DNA of 64,000 nucleotides, from contig NZ_CP048117.1 of assembly GCF_000469135.2 (NCBI RefSeq), positions 3,509,501-3,573,500 on the forward strand. The letters run 5' to 3'. The first letter of the stretch is position 1; each line of letters begins with the position of its first letter. The position numbers and the translations under genes were made by a program. Source of the DNA: Bacillus sp. SB49. GTDB taxonomy: Bacteria > Bacillota > Bacilli > Bacillales > Halobacillaceae. This document shows, piece after piece, positions 35,228-44,202 of the stretch. Below the pieces are notes generated by a model that saw nothing but the letters and a program-made list of their open reading frames with translations, had not been told where the DNA came from and made no database searches.

Positions 35228-35985
35228 ATGCCTTCCTCCAGATCCCGGCTGAGTGCATCAAGGAAATGCGGCAGGAATGTTCCAGGGCCCTGAACAGATG
35301 GGAGAGAAGCGGCCTGCTCCGCTGCACGACCGTAATGCTTCAACGCCGTTTCCAGTTTCTCGTACACTCCGCCATCGACACTAAGAACAGCGGCGAGAAT
35401 GGAACCCAGGAGACAGCCGGAACCGGTGACGCGGCTAAGCAGCGGATGACCGCTCTCGTTCCGACCGCTTTTTCCATCGGCACAAAAGCGGTCAACGGCA
35501 CCTGTGCAGACGACCGCTGTGCGGAATGCTTCAGCAACCGCTTGAACAATTTCCCCGGTATTCCCTTCCCCGACAGAATCGACTCCCTTCGTCTCCACTT
35601 CTATATCAACCAGCCGAGCCAGCTCTCCTGCATTTCCTTTGATGACCGTCGGTTGAACCTCCTTTACGATGCGTTGAAATGCTTCATAACGATACTTGGT
35701 CGCCCCTACCCCGACGGGATCGAGAACGACAGGAATACCTTTCTCATTAGCGGCTCTTCCTGCCAAGATCATGGATTCCACCTGGTAATCATTCAATGTT
35801 CCGATATTCAACAACACCCCGTCTGCCAACATCGCTACGTCCGCCGCTTCCTGATGGGCGGCTGCCATGATTGGAGAAGACCCGAAAGCAAGCGCACCGT
35901 TCGCTGTGAAATGGACGACCACTTGGTTCGTGATGTGATGAATCAGCGGCCGCTTTTCTCTTACTTTTTCTATGATGGTGTTCAT
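35224..35985 (-). CDS. thiM: Hydroxyethylthiazole kinase
   Basis: 253 aa ribokinase-like kinase for thiazole salvage. N-terminal PLIHHITNQVVVHFTANGALA, LNIGTL, LDPVGVGAT, and the active-site SRVTGSGCLLGSI anion hole are present. Overlaps thiD by 4 nt upstream and thiE by 4 nt downstream. Its presence, together with absence of thiC/thiG here, points to a salvage operon. Confidence 0.93.
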   Translation of the reverse strand: MNTIIEKVREKRPLIHHITNQVVVHFTANGALAFGSSPIMAAAHQEAADVAMLADGVLLNIGTLNDYQVESMILAGRAANEKGIPVVLDPVGVGATKYRYEAFQRIVKEVQPTVIKGNAGELARLVDIEVETKGVDSVGEGNTGEIVQAVAEAFRTAVVCTGAVDRFCADGKSGRNESGHPLLSRVTGSGCLLGSILAAVLSVDGGVYEKLETALKHYGRAAEQAASLPSVQGPGTFLPHFLDALSRDLEEGI

Positions 35986-36788
35986 CCTTTCATCGTCTCC
36001 TTCCTGGTGGCAAAATGATTGGTGGGTCCGCTTCCTGCTCCCAGGTCAAAGGAGTGACGAATGGCTTCGGTAACAAAGTACTTACTTTTACGGACGGCTT
36101 CTTTCAACGTATCGCCCCGGCTTAAGTATGCCGTAATCGCAGCCGAATACGTACAACCGGTGCCATGGGTGTTATTCGTATCGATTCGCTCTGCTTCCAA
36201 AACGGTCATCTCGTTTCCATCATATAAATAATCGACCGCATGACCTCTCAGATGACCTCCTTTGACAAGTGCTGCACCAGCTCCATAAACCTCGACAAGT
36301 TCTTCCGCTGCCTTTTTCATAGCTTCTTCCGTCTCTATCGCCTTACCGGTCAAATACTCCGCTTCCGGTATGTTCGGTGTTACGAGCGTTGTTAAAGGAA
36401 CAAGCTCTTTCCTGAGATAATCCCTCGCCTTTTCCTCAATTAAAGGATCGCCGCTCGTTGCTACCATCACAGGGTCCATGACGTATGCAGCCTCTGTTTC
36501 CTTCAGCCATTGTTTAAGGACCTCCATCATATCGATAGTTGCCACCATACCCGTTTTCAGTGCATCGATCGGCATATCGTCTGATACTGCATAGAGCTGC
36601 TGCTTCAGCATCGTGACCGGAAGATGATGAACCGCAGATACGCCGGTCGTATTCTGAGCGACTACCGAAGTGACGACGCTCATCCCATAGCTTTGAAGCT
36701 CTTGAAACGTCTTTAAATCCGCCTGGATACCCGCACCGCCGCTTGGATCCGTTCCGGCGATGGTAAGAGCACACTTCACTCGGTTCAT
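35982..36788 (-). CDS. thiD: Hydroxymethylpyrimidine/phosphomethylpyrimidine kinase
   Basis: 268 aa. Signature AGTDPSGGAGIQADLKTF at the N terminus, VMDPVMVATSG in the middle and NTHGTGCTYSAAI for phosphate transfer near the C terminus. It phosphorylates HMP twice for ThiE. Start overlaps the tenA stop by 4 nt; GAGGGGGT upstream. Confidence 0.94.
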   Translation of the reverse strand: MNRVKCALTIAGTDPSGGAGIQADLKTFQELQSYGMSVVTSVVAQNTTGVSAVHHLPVTMLKQQLYAVSDDMPIDALKTGMVATIDMMEVLKQWLKETEAAYVMDPVMVATSGDPLIEEKARDYLRKELVPLTTLVTPNIPEAEYLTGKAIETEEAMKKAAEELVEVYGAGAALVKGGHLRGHAVDYLYDGNEMTVLEAERIDTNNTHGTGCTYSAAITAYLSRGDTLKEAVRKSKYFVTEAIRHSFDLGAGSGPTNHFATRKETMKG

Positions 36789-37471
36789 CGGTAAACCCCC
36801 TCAGCTACGGGCCATTCCTCGACGGTATAGGCCATTTCCCAGAAGGATAATTCCAGCTGGCAGCTCTTTCGGAAAGCTTCACGCATCTTATTCTTCTCCT
36901 CGTCTGAAGCTTGCTCTGCATAGGCATCAAGCTTCTCACAAAGCTGTCCTGTCAATCCGCCTATTTCTTCCTCTGCATAGAAATCGATCCAATCAAAGAA
37001 CGGATGATTTTCGTCCGGTTGATAGGCTTTCGTTAGTTCTTTACCGATTTCGAGATATGTCCAGGGGCATGGAAGTAAGGCGGCAATAATTTCTCCAATA
37101 CTGCCCATATGCGCATGGTAGAGCATATGTTTAATATAGTGGTCCGCTGTCGGTGGCAGCGGGTAACCCTGCAGTTCCTCATATTCTTTACCGATATATC
37201 GGCACAGGTTGTTATGGGGATGCACTTCACTGTGGAGCACAAAGTTGATCTGGTCATTGAAGAGCTCAATATCTTCTCTTTTTGGTGATTTGGAAACAGC
37301 AATGCCGTACACATGCATAAATGCATTCAAATATTCAAAGTCCGCTTTCACATAATGAGCGACAGCTTCTTTCGGAAGTTCTCCTTTTCCGAGACCTTCA
37401 ACAAATGGATGGTGAAAAATAGCTTCAAACACGTCCTGATTTTCTTTTCTTAATTGAGTGGAGAATGACAT
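36785..37471 (-). CDS. tenA: Thiaminase II (aminopyrimidine aminohydrolase)
   Basis: 228 aa all-helical TenA. It releases HMP from degraded thiamine (aminomethyl-HMP) for reuse. Conserved features: HPFVEGLGKGELP, YVKADFEYLNAF, and the acidic active-site Glu in CQLELSFWEMAY near the C terminus. First gene of the four-gene salvage cluster. GGGAGG ribosome site; a TPP riboswitch lies 55 nt upstream. Confidence 0.93.
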   Translation of the reverse strand: MSFSTQLRKENQDVFEAIFHHPFVEGLGKGELPKEAVAHYVKADFEYLNAFMHVYGIAVSKSPKREDIELFNDQINFVLHSEVHPHNNLCRYIGKEYEELQGYPLPPTADHYIKHMLYHAHMGSIGEIIAALLPCPWTYLEIGKELTKAYQPDENHPFFDWIDFYAEEEIGGLTGQLCEKLDAYAEQASDEEKNKMREAFRKSCQLELSFWEMAYTVEEWPVAEGVYR

Positions 37472-37526
37472 AGTGGTGCCTCCCTGGGTTATTCGGAAGC
37501 TACTAGAGGATTGCAGAGGTCCAGAC

Positions 37527-37612
37527 TACTTCCCTACGCTGGTACGAACCAGATCAGGTGTTGAGGGACAAAGGATAATCCTTATCTCAGCGATAATTCG
37601 CGCCCCTAGCAG
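37527..37612 (-). promoter_or_regulatory. TPP riboswitch upstream of tenA
   Basis: Minus strand carries the THI element: CTAGGGGCGCG, CTGAGATAAGG, ACCTGATCTGGTT and TACCAGCGTAGGGAAGT in order with the expected spacing. The 55 nt to tenA shows no hairpin plus T-tract, so control may act by masking the GGGAGG site rather than by termination. Confidence 0.93.
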
Positions 37613-37622
37613 TTTCCGTGTA

Positions 37623-38111
37623 TTATGGTTGTAATAGAAGTTGTTCTGCTTTGATACGTGACAGCACAAACCAGCCGATGGCAGCTCCTGACAGACTGCT
37701 GATGAAGAAAGAAGGAACAAAGGCAAACGCTCCGGCCGCACTGCCCATGATGAATCCAGCCAGCGGAACGGCGAGTAATGCTCCAATGATTCCAGTTCCA
37801 ATCACCTCGCCGACTACAGCTGCCCCTTTCCGTTTGTATATCCGATAAAACAAACCAGCAAATAATGCTCCGACCATTCCACCAGGAAAAGCCAACAGTG
37901 TTCCTAGCCCTAAAAGAAATCGCAGCAGGCCGATGCAGAAAGCAATGGCAGCAGCAGGCAGCGGTCCAAGCATCACAGCAGCCATGACATTTACCGCATG
38001 TTGGACAGGATATGCCTTCGCGATGCCTGCCGGGAACCAGAGCAGCTGTGCTCCGAATGTTCCAATGGCAACAAACAGTGCCATAATAGTCAATAAACGT
38101 GTACGGTTCAA
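37623..38111 (-). CDS. thiW: ECF transporter S component ThiW (thiazole-type)
   Basis: 162 aa with five to six membrane segments. The start is a TTG at 38111 with AGGGGGG 6 nt upstream; an ATG six codons earlier overlaps that ribosome site. LLWFPAGIAKAYPVQHAVNVMAA and LLAFPGGMVGAL fit ThiW, the substrate-binding subunit of an energy-coupling factor importer for a thiamine precursor. The shared EcfA/A'/T module is elsewhere. It sits between two TPP riboswitches and has its own. Confidence 0.88.
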   Translation of the reverse strand: MNRTRLLTIMALFVAIGTFGAQLLWFPAGIAKAYPVQHAVNVMAAVMLGPLPAAAIAFCIGLLRFLLGLGTLLAFPGGMVGALFAGLFYRIYKRKGAAVVGEVIGTGIIGALLAVPLAGFIMGSAAGAFAFVPSFFISSLSGAAIGWFVLSRIKAEQLLLQP

Positions 38112-38132
38112 TACATTCCCCCCTTCCATAAG

Positions 38133-38169
38133 AAAATAAAAAAGCCAGGTCCTGGAGAGGACCTGACTT
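38133..38169 (-). terminator. Riboswitch-controlled terminator before thiW
   Basis: AGTCAGGTCCT/AGGACCTGGCT stem (one mismatch, 4-nt loop) followed by TTTTTTATTTTC on the minus strand, just upstream of the thiW ribosome site: the expression platform of the TPP riboswitch at 38211-38305. Confidence 0.88.
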
Positions 38170-38210
38170 GGATCATAGACAGTCGATGAATAACTATTCG
38201 TTCGTCTGAC

Positions 38211-38305
38211 TACTTCCCTCCGCTGGTATTAACCAGATCAGGTTCATAAGAGTCGAAAAGCTTTACGCTTTCCTCTCAGCCTGTAACAAGGCCCCCCTAG
38301 TAGTT
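38211..38305 (-). promoter_or_regulatory. TPP riboswitch upstream of thiW
   Basis: Minus strand: CTAGGGGGGCC, GGCTGAGAGGAAAGC, AACCTGATCTGGTTAATACC and AGCGGAGGGAAGT, the conserved THI-box elements in order. Followed by a strong intrinsic terminator, so thiamine pyrophosphate should cause premature termination. Confidence 0.94.
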
Positions 38306-38407
38306 GAATCGTACTATTTGCTTGGTTGAGTCTTATGATAACAAAGTTCGTATCTTCTGTCATGTGCAATATTCTGAATAATATCTGTATTCGAGAGGAG
38401 AATGACA

Positions 38408-38923
38408 ATGAGAAACATCTGGACAATGATGGGGGCCGCTTGTTTGATTCTTTTGGCGGGGTGCAGTTCTGCACCAGCCGGCTCGGATTATGAGGAAACG
38501 GAAGCAGAGGCGCCTCCGGAGCAAGCAGAAATCAGCGGTTATGTGATGGAACAGGAAGGATCCAGTATCCTTGTCGTCACTCCGACTACAGAGTCAGAAG
38601 ACAAAGGGCGGGCGATGTGGGTGTCTGAAGCTCCGGACAACGAATGGACAGGTAAGTATGTAGATGTTTGGACAGACGGCCCCATTAAAGAAAGTTTTCC
38701 AGAACAAGCACTTGCCGATAAGGTTTCCGAAGTGGAGATGAGTGAAGTAGAAGGGGCCCGATTGACGACCTCCGAAGCCTTGGCTTCCGCTCTAACCGAT
38801 GTAGAAGATGACAAAATTGTCGCCGTGGCGGAAATTCTATTTGATGAAGACGATGACCAGTGGCAGATTGTTCTTAAGGAAAACGAAGGACCGAAGAAGG
38901 AAGTGCTTGTAGAAGATGAATAA
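38408..38923 (+). CDS. Lipoprotein, DUF3221-like
   Basis: 171 aa from the ATG at 38408 (GAGAGGAG 7 nt upstream). Lipobox LLAGC with Cys19, then an acidic spacer (YEETEAEAPPEQ) and a mostly beta C-terminal part with AEISGYVMEQEGSSILVV and GKYVDVWTDGPIKESFPEQA, which resembles the DUF3221 (YobA-like) lipoproteins. The protein is strongly acidic, as in halotolerant bacilli. Function unknown. Confidence 0.72.
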   Translation: MRNIWTMMGAACLILLAGCSSAPAGSDYEETEAEAPPEQAEISGYVMEQEGSSILVVTPTTESEDKGRAMWVSEAPDNEWTGKYVDVWTDGPIKESFPEQALADKVSEVEMSEVEGARLTTSEALASALTDVEDDKIVAVAEILFDEDDDQWQIVLKENEGPKKEVLVEDE

Positions 38924-38947
38924 AAAGCCGGGGATTCCCCCGGCTTT
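38923..38947. terminator. Bidirectional terminator
   Basis: AAAAGCCGGGG-ATT-CCCCCGGCTTTT between the lipoprotein gene and the convergent fic gene. Confidence 0.9.
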
Positions 38948-38950
38948 TGC

Positions 38951-39550
38951 TCATTTGGCAAGTGGAACAAGCGACGCTTGGATAACCGAATAAAGACTGC
39001 TGATATCCTTGACTGAATCGATGCTCGCTTGAAAGACCTCCTCTTTCGGTACACAGGACCAATCCAGATGGTAGCCGGCTTTCAAGGCGATTGTGCGGAT
39101 GAACTCACGCAAGCTCCGACCATTTCCTTCCCGAAACGGATGAAGGACGTTCAACTCCGCCATATAGTGAGCCAGTTTCCGTGCTAAGTCCTCTTTGTCC
39201 ATCCCTGCCCACTCTTCCTTCATTAGAGAATCAAAGATCGGGACAGAAGCTTCCTGAATGAAGCGGGCCTGCGCAAAAGAAAACCCGTCCTTCGTGATAT
39301 TCTCTGTCCTGATATTGCCCGCAAAAGGATAAAGATCGGAAAATAAACGGGCGTGAATACGCTGCAAATGTCTGAGGTCGAAGTCCCCTTCCACAGGCTT
39401 CTCCTGCAGTTCCGACAAACGCTGGGTGGCAAGGATCGCCTCCATATACTCCAGCTGCTTGTCGTCCATAAGGTCATAGTGATTAATCAGCACATCAGTC
39501 CCTGCATAACAATAGCGGGAGGATTCACCCCCATACCTGGAACTAGGCAT
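38951..39550 (-). CDS. Fic-domain protein (predicted AMP transferase toxin)
   Basis: 199 aa. The Fic motif is complete, HPFREGNGR at 137-145 with catalytic H137, and the flap region has YPFAGNIRTENITKDGF upstream. Family members transfer AMP or another nucleotide to a target protein. No C-terminal inhibitory helix is visible; inhibition would come from the small protein encoded immediately upstream with an 8-nt overlap. That arrangement is class I Fic toxin-antitoxin (VbhT/VbhA type). Confidence 0.88.
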   Translation of the reverse strand: MPSSRYGGESSRYCYAGTDVLINHYDLMDDKQLEYMEAILATQRLSELQEKPVEGDFDLRHLQRIHARLFSDLYPFAGNIRTENITKDGFSFAQARFIQEASVPIFDSLMKEEWAGMDKEDLARKLAHYMAELNVLHPFREGNGRSLREFIRTIALKAGYHLDWSCVPKEEVFQASIDSVKDISSLYSVIQASLVPLAK

Positions 39551-39722
39551 GGCGGGACAATTCCAAAGCCCGCTTGACGAATTCTTTATGGGATATGGCT
39601 CCTGTAAGACACTTCTTAACTAATGATTCCTGCTTCTTATTCAAGCTGAACCCTTCAATAGCCATGGACGCTTTCGCAGAACGCATCAAATGCTCTGCCT
39701 GTTCTTCTGTCCGAACACTCAT
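39543..39722 (-). CDS. VbhA-like Fic antitoxin
   Basis: 59 aa from the ATG at 39722 (GGAGGGGAAAGA upstream). Residues SMAIEG match the inhibitory (S/T)xxxE(G/N) motif; its Glu would occupy the ATP gamma-phosphate pocket of the Fic partner. The rest is helical (LNKKQESLVKKCLTGAISHKE). Overlap and order, antitoxin first, support the call. Confidence 0.82.
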   Translation of the reverse strand: MSVRTEEQAEHLMRSAKASMAIEGFSLNKKQESLVKKCLTGAISHKEFVKRALELSRHA

Positions 39723-39821
39723 TCTTTCCCCTCCGAACCACATGTATCTGTTATATATTATACTACAATGCCTCTTAATAATACAGTCAAAACGTTCGAC
39801 AAACCCTTGTCACATAAGGGA

Positions 39822-40658
39822 TTATGACGTCTTCTTCTTAGTGGAGGCAGTCGTTTTTCGTTTCGTGGTTTTTTTCTTCTTCGCGCCTTTGGTCCGCTCC
39901 AACGATTTCTCCAGAGCTTCCATCAAATCGGTGACATTGTCCGGTTTTTGTTTGTCTGCTGCCGTCGTAACCTCTTCGTTGTTCTTCTTCGCCTCAATCA
40001 AGTCCATCAACGCGGTTCGGTATTCGTCCGTATATTTTCCCGGATCAAATGTTTCGGTCAATTGATCGATCAATGTCACTGCGGTACTAAGCTCTTTCTT
40101 TCCTAAATCCGCCTCTGCCGGCACATTCGGGACATCCTGTACGTTCCTTACTTCGTCCGGGAAATGGATCGTTTCCATGAGCAATGTATTTTCATAAACA
40201 CGAACAACCGCCAGCTGTTCCTTGGATCGAATAATAATTTTTGCTACACCTATTTTCCCCGTATCGGACAGAGCTTGGCGTAACAACCCGTATGCTTTCG
40301 ATCCCCCTTCATTGGGCGATATAAAATAGCTTCGTTCAAAATAAATCGGATCGATTTCCTCTAACTTGACGAAGTCGAGGATTTCGACCGCCTTATCCTC
40401 CTGCTCCTTCTTCAGCTGTTCCAAATCCTCTTCATCCAGCACCACGAATTTGTTCTTGGCATATTCATAGGCTTTCACAATTTCTTCCTGGCTGATTTCC
40501 TCTTCACATACAGGACAGCGTTTTTTGTATTCCACCGGGGTCTTACATTCTTTGTGAAGCTGCCTTAGCTTAATATCCTTGTTCTCCGTCGCTGCATGAA
40601 GCTTGATCGGAATATTGACGAGACCGAAGCTGATGGTTCCTTTCCACATCGTATGCAT
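39822..40658 (-). CDS. ku: Ku DNA end-binding protein
   Basis: 278 aa, typical bacterial Ku. The start MWKGTISFGLVNIPIKL, the zinc-like CPVCEEEI remnant, and the central beta-barrel are diagnostic. A long Lys/Thr-rich tail (KKKKTTKRKTTASTKKK) contacts DNA. It binds broken ends and recruits LigD for non-homologous end joining. Divergent from ligD with 96 bp between; in B. subtilis the pair is active in spores. Confidence 0.94.
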   Translation of the reverse strand: MHTMWKGTISFGLVNIPIKLHAATENKDIKLRQLHKECKTPVEYKKRCPVCEEEISQEEIVKAYEYAKNKFVVLDEEDLEQLKKEQEDKAVEILDFVKLEEIDPIYFERSYFISPNEGGSKAYGLLRQALSDTGKIGVAKIIIRSKEQLAVVRVYENTLLMETIHFPDEVRNVQDVPNVPAEADLGKKELSTAVTLIDQLTETFDPGKYTDEYRTALMDLIEAKKNNEEVTTAADKQKPDNVTDLMEALEKSLERTKGAKKKKTTKRKTTASTKKKTS

Positions 40659-40754
40659 AGTTCTCGACTCCTTTTTCTCCTAGCATTCACGACAGGTCGG
40701 TAAAATATGTTCGCCGGCTGTGGGTAAACTAAGCAGCATATAAAAAAGGAGCGG

Positions 40755-42503
40755 GTGTCATTGAAACCGATGCTATTGACTGCTGCAGAAGATTTGCCGA
40801 CCGGACCGGATTGGATTTATGAAGTGAAGTATGACGGCTTCCGCTGTCTCCTCCATGCTTCGGAGGACGGGATAAAGCTATGGAGTAGAAACGGCAAGGA
40901 CTTGAGTGGCCGCTTCCCGGAGATATGCGGGTTTATCCCCCCAGCCGACTCGCTCCCCTTCACGATTGACGGGGAACTCGTCATCCGTAACACACGGTGG
41001 CAGACAAACTTCTCTCGCTTGCAGACGAGAGGACGGTTAAAGAAAGAAGCTGTAATAGCCAGGGCCGCCCGGGAAAGGCCGTGTACATTTGTCGCATTTG
41101 ATCATTTGACGGGGGGGAAACAGAGATTGGAAGAACGAAAGCGTAGCCTGTACGCTCTCGTTCAAACCATCCAGCATCCTCACATCGTGCTTTCAGAAGT
41201 ACACACCAGCCTAGAAAAGATAAAAGCATTAGTATTGCTTCACAGGGCGGAAGGGATTGTCGCAAAACACAAGAAGAGCTTATACAGCGAAGGGGAGCGG
41301 TCCAAGCAATGGTTGAAATGGAAGAACTTCCGCAGCGTTTCCGGCTGTCTGACAGCCTATGATCCGGCCAACGGCTACTATGACGTCACTCTCATGGAGG
41401 AGACGTTGGGAAAGTTCAAAAATGGGCTGTCTGCCGAAGAAGCAGAAACACTTCAGATGTTTTTTAAAAGTAACGGAGAAAAGCAGGCAGGGAAGTGGTA
41501 TGTAAGGCCAAGCGTCTGCGCGGATATCCATTGCCTTGATGCAGCGGATGGGGAAATGCGCGAACCTACTTTTCACCGATTCCGCTTTGATCTGACACCG
41601 GAGAACTGCACAAAAGAGAAGATGGAGTGGGACCTTTCCCTCTATCCTGAAGAAGTACCTGTCACGAACTCGGATAAACAGCTGTGGAAGAACGTCAGTA
41701 AGAAACAATACTTTCAATATATCCGTCATATCGCACCTTACATGCTGCCATTCTTAGCGGAGAAGAAATTGACAGTAATCCGCTGTCCGGACGGGATTAC
41801 TGCTGAGTCCTTCTATCAAAAGCAAGCCCCGGATCATGCTCCGGACTATTTAGACACATGGGAAGAAAAAGACGGAAGCCGGATCCTTTGCAATAATCTC
41901 CCCTCGCTCCTTTGGCTTGCCAATCAAGGAGCAGTGGAGTTCCATATCCCTTTTGACAAAACAGATGCATCCTTACCCGATGAAATTGTCTTCGACCTGG
42001 ATCCCCCAAGTCGGAAACACTTTTCACTTGCGATTACCGCTGCACAGTGGATGAAGCAGATGCTGGATGAAATCGGAGTCATCAGCTTTATCAAAACGTC
42101 TGGTAACAAAGGGATGCAGATTCATATCCCTATTCAAGCAGGCGACTTCAGCTATGAGGAAACGCGGAACCTTACCGAAGCTGTGGCGGAAACACTCGTA
42201 CAAAAATGCCCGGACCTGTTCACAGTCGAACGCCTGAAGAAAAAACGAGGAGAGAAGCTGTATCTGGATTATGTCCAGCATGCAGAAGGGAAAACAATCG
42301 TTGCCCCCTATTCCGCTCGCCGTATCGATGAAGCCACGGTTGCCTGTCCGTTATTTTGGGAAGAGGTAAAAGAAGGACTGCGACCGGAATCCTTCACGAT
42401 TAAGAACGTCCTGGCCCGACTCGAAGAGAGAGGCTGTCCGTTTCTCCAATATGAAGAGGCACGGAAGCGGCAGCCGGTCAAACAGTTGAAGCGACTCTTA
42501 TGA
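40755..42503 (+). CDS. ligD: DNA ligase D (ATP-dependent ligase-polymerase)
   Basis: 582 aa with Bacillus-type domain order: ligase first (about 1-290; motif I EVKYDGFR with the adenylated Lys25; SRNGKDLS), then primase-type polymerase (about 310-582; catalytic FDLDPP, SGNKGMQIHIP, VAPYSARR). The 3'-phosphoesterase domain of mycobacterial LigD is absent, as usual in Bacillus. The ribosome site AAAAGGAG serves either the GTG at 40755 (3 nt away) or the TTG at 40761 (9 nt away, better spacing), so the N terminus may be two residues shorter. Confidence 0.92.
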   Translation: MSLKPMLLTAAEDLPTGPDWIYEVKYDGFRCLLHASEDGIKLWSRNGKDLSGRFPEICGFIPPADSLPFTIDGELVIRNTRWQTNFSRLQTRGRLKKEAVIARAARERPCTFVAFDHLTGGKQRLEERKRSLYALVQTIQHPHIVLSEVHTSLEKIKALVLLHRAEGIVAKHKKSLYSEGERSKQWLKWKNFRSVSGCLTAYDPANGYYDVTLMEETLGKFKNGLSAEEAETLQMFFKSNGEKQAGKWYVRPSVCADIHCLDAADGEMREPTFHRFRFDLTPENCTKEKMEWDLSLYPEEVPVTNSDKQLWKNVSKKQYFQYIRHIAPYMLPFLAEKKLTVIRCPDGITAESFYQKQAPDHAPDYLDTWEEKDGSRILCNNLPSLLWLANQGAVEFHIPFDKTDASLPDEIVFDLDPPSRKHFSLAITAAQWMKQMLDEIGVISFIKTSGNKGMQIHIPIQAGDFSYEETRNLTEAVAETLVQKCPDLFTVERLKKKRGEKLYLDYVQHAEGKTIVAPYSARRIDEATVACPLFWEEVKEGLRPESFTIKNVLARLEERGCPFLQYEEARKRQPVKQLKRLL

Positions 42504-42535
42504 TTTTGTCGAAACATTTCCCGGGAAATGACAAC

Positions 42536-42571
42536 AAAAAAGCGGTGCTCCCTGCGCATGAGAGCACCGCT
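42536..42571. terminator. Terminator between ligD and the acyl-CoA synthetase gene
   Basis: AGCGGTGCTC/GAGCACCGCT 10-bp perfect stem, 11-nt loop, T-tract on the minus strand. Confidence 0.85.
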
Positions 42572-42576
42572 TTCCC

Positions 42577-44133
42577 TTATTCCAACATAGCTGTCCGTTC
42601 TTCTCTTAATTTAAATTTCTGCAGTTTACCACTGGCGTTCCTCGGCAATTCTTCCATAAATACATATCGTCTCGGCCGCTTAAAGCGGGCCAGCCTTCCG
42701 CCTGAGGTGCAGAAAGCATCCAACTCTTCGGAGGACACCGGGTCCCCCTTACGGACAATGAAGGCGACCACCCGCTCTCCCCACATCTCATCCGGTTCCC
42801 CAACAACCGCCGCATCGAGCACACCAGGATGATCAAAGAGCACATCCTCTACTTCTCTCGAGTAGATGTTCTCTCCACCGGATAGAATCATATCTTTCAC
42901 TCTGTCCCTTACCCACAGATATCCTTCTTCATCAAAGGAGCCGATATCACCGGTGTGATACCACCCTTTGTATAAGACTTCTTCCGTTTCTTCCGGCCTG
43001 TTGTAATAGGCCGTCATCATACTCGGCCCGCGGACGATAATTTCCCCCAGTTCGAACGGTTTGCAGATTTCATTGGGTTCCGCCGGTCCATGCTCATTCG
43101 TTCGCACGACCCTGACGTCATGATTAAGCAGCGGTCTTCCTGCCGATCCTGCTTTTCTTATTTGCTCCTCGTCCATCAATGCTGTAATGGCAGGGCCCAT
43201 CTCCGTCATGCCATAAGCCTGGAGCAGTTCTACTCCAAGGGCGTCATGCAGACGCTTCGTGAGGGATGGAGCCATGGGAGCTCCACCGTATAATCCCTGT
43301 CGGAGCGTCTGGAAATCCTCTGCACTGAATTCTTCTTCCAGCACCATGTTCCACATCGTCGGTGCTGCAAACAAGCAGGTGATCTGCTCCTGCTTGACGG
43401 TTTCAATCAGTTCTTGCGCTTCGAAGTGGTGCATAATCACATTTGCTGCCCCTATCATAACGCGCGGGAAGAAGGCGCAGTGCAGTTCCGCACAGTGAAA
43501 GATCGGGGCAACCGTTAATCCGCGATCCTCTTTCGTGAGACGCAGACAAGCTGTCATAATCAGCGCTTGATCGATCATGTCACGGTGGGAGTGGATGACG
43601 CCTTTCGGTGACCCGGTCGTCCCTGACGTGTACATGATGGCATATGGATCGTTTTCATCGAGTTGACACACCGGTCGATCTGCTGTAACACTTGCCAGTC
43701 GATCGTGATAGTTTACGGCGTGCTCCTGCTCGACTTCATCAATGCTCCAAAATTCGATGGCAGGCATATCTGCAGCTATCGGAGCGACTTGTGACGCCGT
43801 AGCCCTCTCAAACAATACGACCTTAGGGGAGGCGTCGGTCAGAATATAGCGGATCTCCCGTTCTGACAGTCGGAAGTTGACCGGTTGGAAGACGGCACCG
43901 ATCTTCATACAGGCAAACAGCGTCGTAGCAAATTCAGATGTATTGAAGAGGACAGTCGATACCCTGTCTCCCTTCTCCACTCCGGATGCCCGTAAAGCAT
44001 TGGCAGCTCTATTCACTTCAATGTCCCACTCTGCATAAGTCCACCGGATTCCAAGTCGTAAATCCACCAAGCCTTCCTTATCCCCATGCTTCGCTACCGT
44101 TTGTTCGAACATCCCTTTAAGTGTTTGTGCCAT
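42577..44133 (-). CDS. AMP-forming acyl-CoA synthetase
   Basis: 518 aa ANL superfamily enzyme. ATP-binding YTSGTTGSPKGV, LQAYGMTEMGP, the hinge region HTGDIGSFDEEGYLWVRDRVKD, and the C-terminal catalytic Lys in NASGKLQKFKLR are all visible. It probably activates medium- or long-chain fatty acids, given the thiolase gene upstream on the same strand (69 bp apart), but substrate length cannot be read. Confidence 0.87.
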   Translation of the reverse strand: MAQTLKGMFEQTVAKHGDKEGLVDLRLGIRWTYAEWDIEVNRAANALRASGVEKGDRVSTVLFNTSEFATTLFACMKIGAVFQPVNFRLSEREIRYILTDASPKVVLFERATASQVAPIAADMPAIEFWSIDEVEQEHAVNYHDRLASVTADRPVCQLDENDPYAIMYTSGTTGSPKGVIHSHRDMIDQALIMTACLRLTKEDRGLTVAPIFHCAELHCAFFPRVMIGAANVIMHHFEAQELIETVKQEQITCLFAAPTMWNMVLEEEFSAEDFQTLRQGLYGGAPMAPSLTKRLHDALGVELLQAYGMTEMGPAITALMDEEQIRKAGSAGRPLLNHDVRVVRTNEHGPAEPNEICKPFELGEIIVRGPSMMTAYYNRPEETEEVLYKGWYHTGDIGSFDEEGYLWVRDRVKDMILSGGENIYSREVEDVLFDHPGVLDAAVVGEPDEMWGERVVAFIVRKGDPVSSEELDAFCTSGGRLARFKRPRRYVFMEELPRNASGKLQKFKLREERTAMLE

Positions 44134-44202
44134 CGTTTATCGACTCCTTTGTTTTTGGTTAGTCTAAAAACGGACCTGCCTCACCTGACGTTCTCCATGC
44201 AG

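Noticed and set aside
40659-40754. LexA-like half-site (CGAACATAT on the minus strand) between ku and ligD
   Set aside because: The second half of the CGAAC-N4-GTTCG dyad is missing (TTTAC instead), and sigma-G-like hexamers could not be placed with correct spacing either, so no regulatory site is claimed.
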